Assembly (NCBI RefSeq): GCF_018619435.1
Contig: NZ_JAHFZF010000040.1
Location: forward strand, 1-33,327
Length of the DNA stretch: 33,327 nt
Origin: Rhodoferax sp. U11-2br
GTDB taxonomy: Bacteria; Pseudomonadota; Gammaproteobacteria; Burkholderiales; Burkholderiaceae_C
Direction of reading: 5' to 3'
The position numbers were made by a program, and so were the translations under genes. Positions 32,278 to 33,327 of this stretch are shown one piece after another. Within the stretch, counting starts at the first letter, position 1. Every line of letters begins with the position of its first letter. The notes beneath the pieces were generated by a model, which saw nothing but the letters and a program-made list of their open reading frames with translations, searched no databases and was not told where the DNA came from.

Positions 32278-33327
32278 ATGGGTGCCTTTTTGAACAACAT
32301 GCCGGTGGGTAAACGCCTGGCAACAGCTTTTGCGCTGGTCTTGACACTGTCGGTGGTCATCATCCTGGTCAGCTTGTCGCGGCTCAATGCGGTGGCTGAG
32401 GCCACCCAACAAATGGTTGCCAACCCGGTCAAGACCGAACGTATCGTGGGTGACTGGTACCGCAACATCCACACCGGCATCCGCCGAACCTCGGCCATCG
32501 CCCACAGCAGCGACCCGACGATGGCGGAGTTTTTTGCCGAAGACCAGACGCAGTCCACCAAAAAGTCCACCGAGTACCAAAAAGCGCTGGAAGAATTGAT
32601 GGACACCGACAAGGAAAAGGCCCTGTACGCAGCCATCGGTGAACAGCGCAAGATCTACATCGCGGTGCGGGATGAGGTGGTGAAGCTCAAAAAAGAAGGC
32701 CAAGCCGAAGAGTCCAAGAAGCTGATGGAGGACAAGTTCATCCCGGCCGGCAAAATCTACCAGGCCAAGATGGAGGAAATGCTGGCCTTGCAGCGCCAGG
32801 AGATTGATGAGCTAGGCCAGGCCATCCAAGACAATTACATCGCCAGCCGCAACCTGATGGTTGCGCTGGAGCTGATCAGTGTGCTGCTCAGCATCAGCGT
32901 GGTCTGGTTGCTGTCGGGCAGCATCACGCGGCCTTTGTCGCAAGCCAACACCATAGCCCGTCAGGTGGCCGGTGGCGACCTCAGTACACGCATCGACAGC
33001 CAGCGCAGTGATGAGCTGGGGCAGTTGCTGGGCAGCTTGCGTGACATGCAGTCCAGCCTAGTGAAGGTGGTCACCAATGTGCGCCAGGGCTCAGAGTCGG
33101 TTTCCACCGCCAGCTCCGAGATCGCCCAAGGCAACCACGACCTCTCCAGCCGCACCGAATCCCAAGCCAGTGCGCTACAGGAAACCGCTGCCTCCATGGA
33201 AGAACTCTCATCCACCGTCAGACAAAACGCCGACAACGCCCGCCAGGCCAACCAACTGGCCCAAAACGCCAGCTCTGTGGCCATCAAGGGCGGCGAAGTG
33301 GTCGCCCAGGTGGTCGACACCATGAAA
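32278..33327 (+). CDS. Methyl-accepting chemotaxis protein, 4HB-type (3' end outside window)
   Basis: The first 350 residues of a chemoreceptor; the frame is open to the right edge. A short cytoplasmic start (MGAFLNNMPVGKRL) leads to membrane helix 1 (about 14-35). A roughly 155-residue helical periplasmic sensor of the 4HB_MCP type follows (ends RQEIDELGQAIQDNY). Membrane helix 2 is LMVALELISVLLSISVVWLL (about residues 200-219). Then come a HAMP domain (SITRPLSQANTIARQVAGGD, DELGQLLGSLRDM) and the start of the signalling/methylation helix (TESQASALQETAASMEELSS). GGGGGA precedes the ATG. It senses an unknown ligand and signals to CheA through CheW. Confidence 0.95.
   Translation, partial: MGAFLNNMPVGKRLATAFALVLTLSVVIILVSLSRLNAVAEATQQMVANPVKTERIVGDWYRNIHTGIRRTSAIAHSSDPTMAEFFAEDQTQSTKKSTEYQKALEELMDTDKEKALYAAIGEQRKIYIAVRDEVVKLKKEGQAEESKKLMEDKFIPAGKIYQAKMEEMLALQRQEIDELGQAIQDNYIASRNLMVALELISVLLSISVVWLLSGSITRPLSQANTIARQVAGGDLSTRIDSQRSDELGQLLGSLRDMQSSLVKVVTNVRQGSESVSTASSEIAQGNHDLSSRTESQASALQETAASMEELSSTVRQNADNARQANQLAQNASSVAIKGGEVVAQVVDTMK

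Overview
The window is GC-rich chromosomal DNA from a betaproteobacterium, most likely a member of the Comamonadaceae (Rhodoferax/Polaromonas-like). This rests on protein types I recognise (orn, Comamonadaceae-style DEAD-box helicase, BPSS1780-family membrane protein beside thrB and polA, HPF-like protein beside a zinc-ribbon protein) and on short AT-richer repeats with GATAGCTAT and AGCCCTT...AAGGGCT cores that I associate with this family. No plasmid, phage, insertion sequence or CRISPR array is visible. Both ends cut through genes: orn on the left, a chemotaxis receptor on the right.

Layout. 1-5.5 kb: orn (5' truncated), a DEAD-box RNA helicase behind a highly structured 215-nt leader, an XRE-2TM membrane-tethered regulator, a bacteriohemerythrin with a perfect FNR/Dnr-type box at the class II promoter position, and a MATE exporter. 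5.5-12.2 kb: a repeat, a coupled DUF2062/membrane-protein pair, a TerC-family protein, a NhaR-type LysR regulator divergent from an HPF-like protein, a zinc ribbon and an SbtA-type bicarbonate transporter, then a two-gene sugar module (YhcH/NanQ-like plus Gfo/Idh/MocA). 12.2-14.3 kb: tRNA-Lys(CTT), guaC and a secreted CxxC protein. 14.3-19.7 kb: a tight six-gene operon encoding a complete ABC importer, a plant-type cyclic phosphodiesterase homologue (2H/CPDase) and an inositol-monophosphatase-family phosphatase. 19.7-22.2 kb: uvrD, apparently leaderless. 22.2-26.1 kb: an efeUOB ferrous-iron uptake operon ending in a cytochrome b561, behind a Fur-like box. 26.4-33.3 kb: BPSS1780 protein, thrB and a DUF2782 protein, divergent from polA, followed by a membrane-anchored unknown and the partial chemotaxis receptor.

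The most promising candidate for an undescribed system is the importer-CPDase-phosphatase operon. Its gene set suggests uptake of a phosphodiester or cyclic phosphate, ring opening, then dephosphorylation. Other items worth attention are the short repeats translated inside four protein-coding genes, the hemerythrin promoter, a 15-bp tandem operator between nhaR and the HPF-like gene, and the folded leader of the helicase mRNA. All functional calls are from reading the sequence; no database search was run.
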